A stretch of 64,000 nucleotides of DNA from Rhynochetos jubatus (taxonomy: Eukaryota; Chordata; Aves; Eurypygiformes; Rhynochetidae). Below the pieces are notes generated by a model. The model saw only the letters and a program-made list of their open reading frames with translations. It searched no databases and had not been told where the DNA came from. Shown here piece by piece: positions 62,101 to 64,000 of the stretch. Location of the stretch: the NCBI GenBank assembly GCA_027574665.1, contig CM050652.1, positions 41,630,307 through 41,694,306 of the forward strand, in the 5' to 3' direction. A program made the position numbers and the translations under genes. Positions within the stretch are counted from its first letter, which is position 1; each line of letters opens with the position of its first letter.

Positions 62101-64000
62101 TGGTATAAATTAAGAGGCTGCACAAATGAAGCACTAATACAGGAGGAGGATGGCCAAGCTGCGCCCTGCTGTGAGCAGATGAGAGGAGGCCTGGCCTGCT
62201 GAAAATTGTTGGACGGGCAGTTTGAATCCATGGTGTGTGGAAGAACCAAATTCATGTTAGACTTACCCTTAGCTCAGAAGTGTGCAAATTAACTGTTGTT
62301 TACCCAAATACCTGTTTCAAAAGCTACCGTGTTTTGTATTTTACCATTTACATTATTATATCCAGAGGTATGTAATGTGCCAAAGATGAAGTAGCTAAAT
62401 GAAGGATTCCTTGGTTTCGGAAGGGTCAGTTTTGTAAAAGTTAAATTTATGAGCCTTCAAAAAGAAATGAGCCTGTGGTTTCTGAATGTTCTCTACTAAT
62501 CACAATAATCTTCCCTTACATTACGATTTCAATCTTATATTGCAGTATAGTAATCTAGAAGAAGCATGGAAGTGCCCTCATTCCCTGTGCTCCCAGGTTT
62601 TGTCATTGCCCATTAAAATTCATGTGCATATACTGCAGGCTGGGATAAAATAGTTCATTTGAGTGTTCACACTACCTGAATTCTGTAATGAGGTCTTCCC
62701 CTAAATTAGTTTCACTTTTTTTTTTTTCTCCCACAATGAAAGTATGAACTTGTGGTAAATTATATGGTAACATCTGCATAGTGTAACGGTTTTTTATTTT
62801 GTCTCTGTTTCAGTCATCATGTTAAGGCTATTCAGAGGAGCATATTCTCTGTGACTCATGCTTACAAAATTCTGTGCCTCAAAACTTCGTTTTTCTTTTT
62901 TTTATCAATCTTGTATTACAGACACGGCTTTGCATTTTTTAATGTGAGATCTCTGGCATGGATTTAGATTCTGTACTGCTTTGAGGTATGCTAGTTATGC
63001 AACCTAATATTGCAAAATGGCTCTGTGTTTGTACTTCCCTGGGGCTTCAGTTTAGTTGTCATCTATCATTTTAGCACTGTGATTGATTACTCTCTACTAT
63101 TTAATTTATCTCCTGCAGCTTCTCAGGTTTTTCTTCAATTGGTAAACACATACTTTTCTAGACACATTCTCAAATTATGTGTTTTCCAAGTACCTCAGAA
63201 GTCATGTAGTCGTATTTTTCTCAGCTAGGAATTTAACCATTTAGGCCATTTAATGGTTTCAATAAATTATTGGCTGATGTTTTGTCTATTACTTGGAAGT
63301 TTTGCACTGGAAATGTGTTTTATTTTTTATTTTTCAATGTTATTTTATATATTGATCCTGAAATACAAGTATATTTACAACTGCTTCTTTGTCCACCAAC
63401 AAACAGTATAAGAAATGAGCACATTTTTTACAGGTAGGAGCCAAATGCACGGGCTGATACTGCTGCAGTAGACTTCAACCACCTTTGCACATTAAGTTTC
63501 AAAAGCAAAATATTTACCTTAATTTGCTCATTGGAATTTCACAAGCTAGCTTCAGTTGATAAGATTAACATGTGCTTGTTTTCTTGTCTTGTATATTGTG
63601 TTCCTGTACAGTAATTAGCTATTTGTAAACATTACATTCAATATCAACTTGACTATGATTTTAAATCAGGCTCTTTCAGAGGAAGATCAAGTTTATATTT
63701 TAAAAAGGTGGGGTTTTTTGCATTAAGTCATACTGTGTATGCGCATGGCAGCATTTTTGCACAATTACTGAGGCAACCATGAAGCTAGTAGAATGAACTG
63801 CTTCTATGATCCACGTATCAAAAAAGTTTTAATGGCAAAATTTCTTTTCTCCTGCAGTTTTTATTATGGCTCAGTTATCTGTGGTTTTGGATGAAAAGGT
63901 TGATAATTTGTTTGGATTTTTTTTTTTTTTTACTTTTTAGTTACTGACTGTATTTAATATTTGTCATTAAAATCTCTCTGTAAGAAGAATTACACTGTCA
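59172..64000. other. Unannotated AT-rich DNA
   Basis: No gene is recognised. A pyrimidine-rich block lies at about 60550-60760. Good acceptor-like sequences occur at 62815 and 63857 without convincing exons behind them. A T15 run lies at 63917-63931. Confidence 0.45.

Noticed and set aside
63858-63900. Exon-like segment after TTTCTTTTCTCCTGCAG containing ATGGCTCAGTTATCTG
   Set aside because: Good acceptor, but the following donor (AAG|GTTGAT) is poor and no protein is recognised; it lies at the window edge.
1-64000. CRISPR arrays, bacterial operons, rRNA, tRNA genes, CpG-island promoters
   Set aside because: None seen; the repeat content and base composition are those of avian nuclear non-coding DNA.

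Overview
The window is vertebrate nuclear DNA and almost certainly avian. It is AT-rich and intron-like or intergenic. It has no bacterial operon architecture, no CpG-island promoter and no long conserved open reading frame. The bird signature is three CR1 LINE pieces sharing the same 3' terminus (ATTCTATGATTCTGTGA type), plus five LTR pieces. The LTRs belong to two families that I recognise from memory as widespread in Neoaves and absent from chicken, so a neoavian host is the best guess. No species can be named from the sequence alone.

Layout: 208-507 is a CR1 3' piece with an internal deletion. 5194-5715 is an old solo LTR (family A) in plus orientation. 13945-14070 is a MIR-like CORE-SINE relic. 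19345-19869 is a family B LTR in minus orientation carrying a 23-base C run. 25490-27824 is the main element, a 2.3 kb CR1 that keeps the ORF1 esterase-like region and the reverse transcriptase but has lost the endonuclease between them. 30909-31521 is a nearly complete family A solo LTR in minus orientation with a TATA box. 31530-32620 is a strongly purine-biased block. 42922-43255 is a second family B LTR piece. 45735-45890 is an antisense MIR-like relic. 50448-50651 is a third family A LTR, cut by a 420-base CR1 at 50652-51072.

The only credible host coding sequence is short. It is a minus-strand exon at 51319-51474: 51 codons, a strong acceptor, a stop codon, and an AATAAA 186 bases past the stop codon. 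It looks like the tyrosine-containing tail of a (probably membrane) protein that I could not name. Weaker exon candidates lie at 36509-36675 (+), 54582-54648 (-), 59112-59171 (+) and 4719-4820 (+, non-coding). If the 51.3 kb exon is real, its gene enters from the right and ends there, just before the nested CR1/LTR pair.

Most of the remaining sequence is unannotated AT-rich DNA with homopolymers, microsatellites and small tandem duplications. I found no convincing novel biological system. The most useful leads are the 51.3 kb exon and the structural history of the transposable elements.
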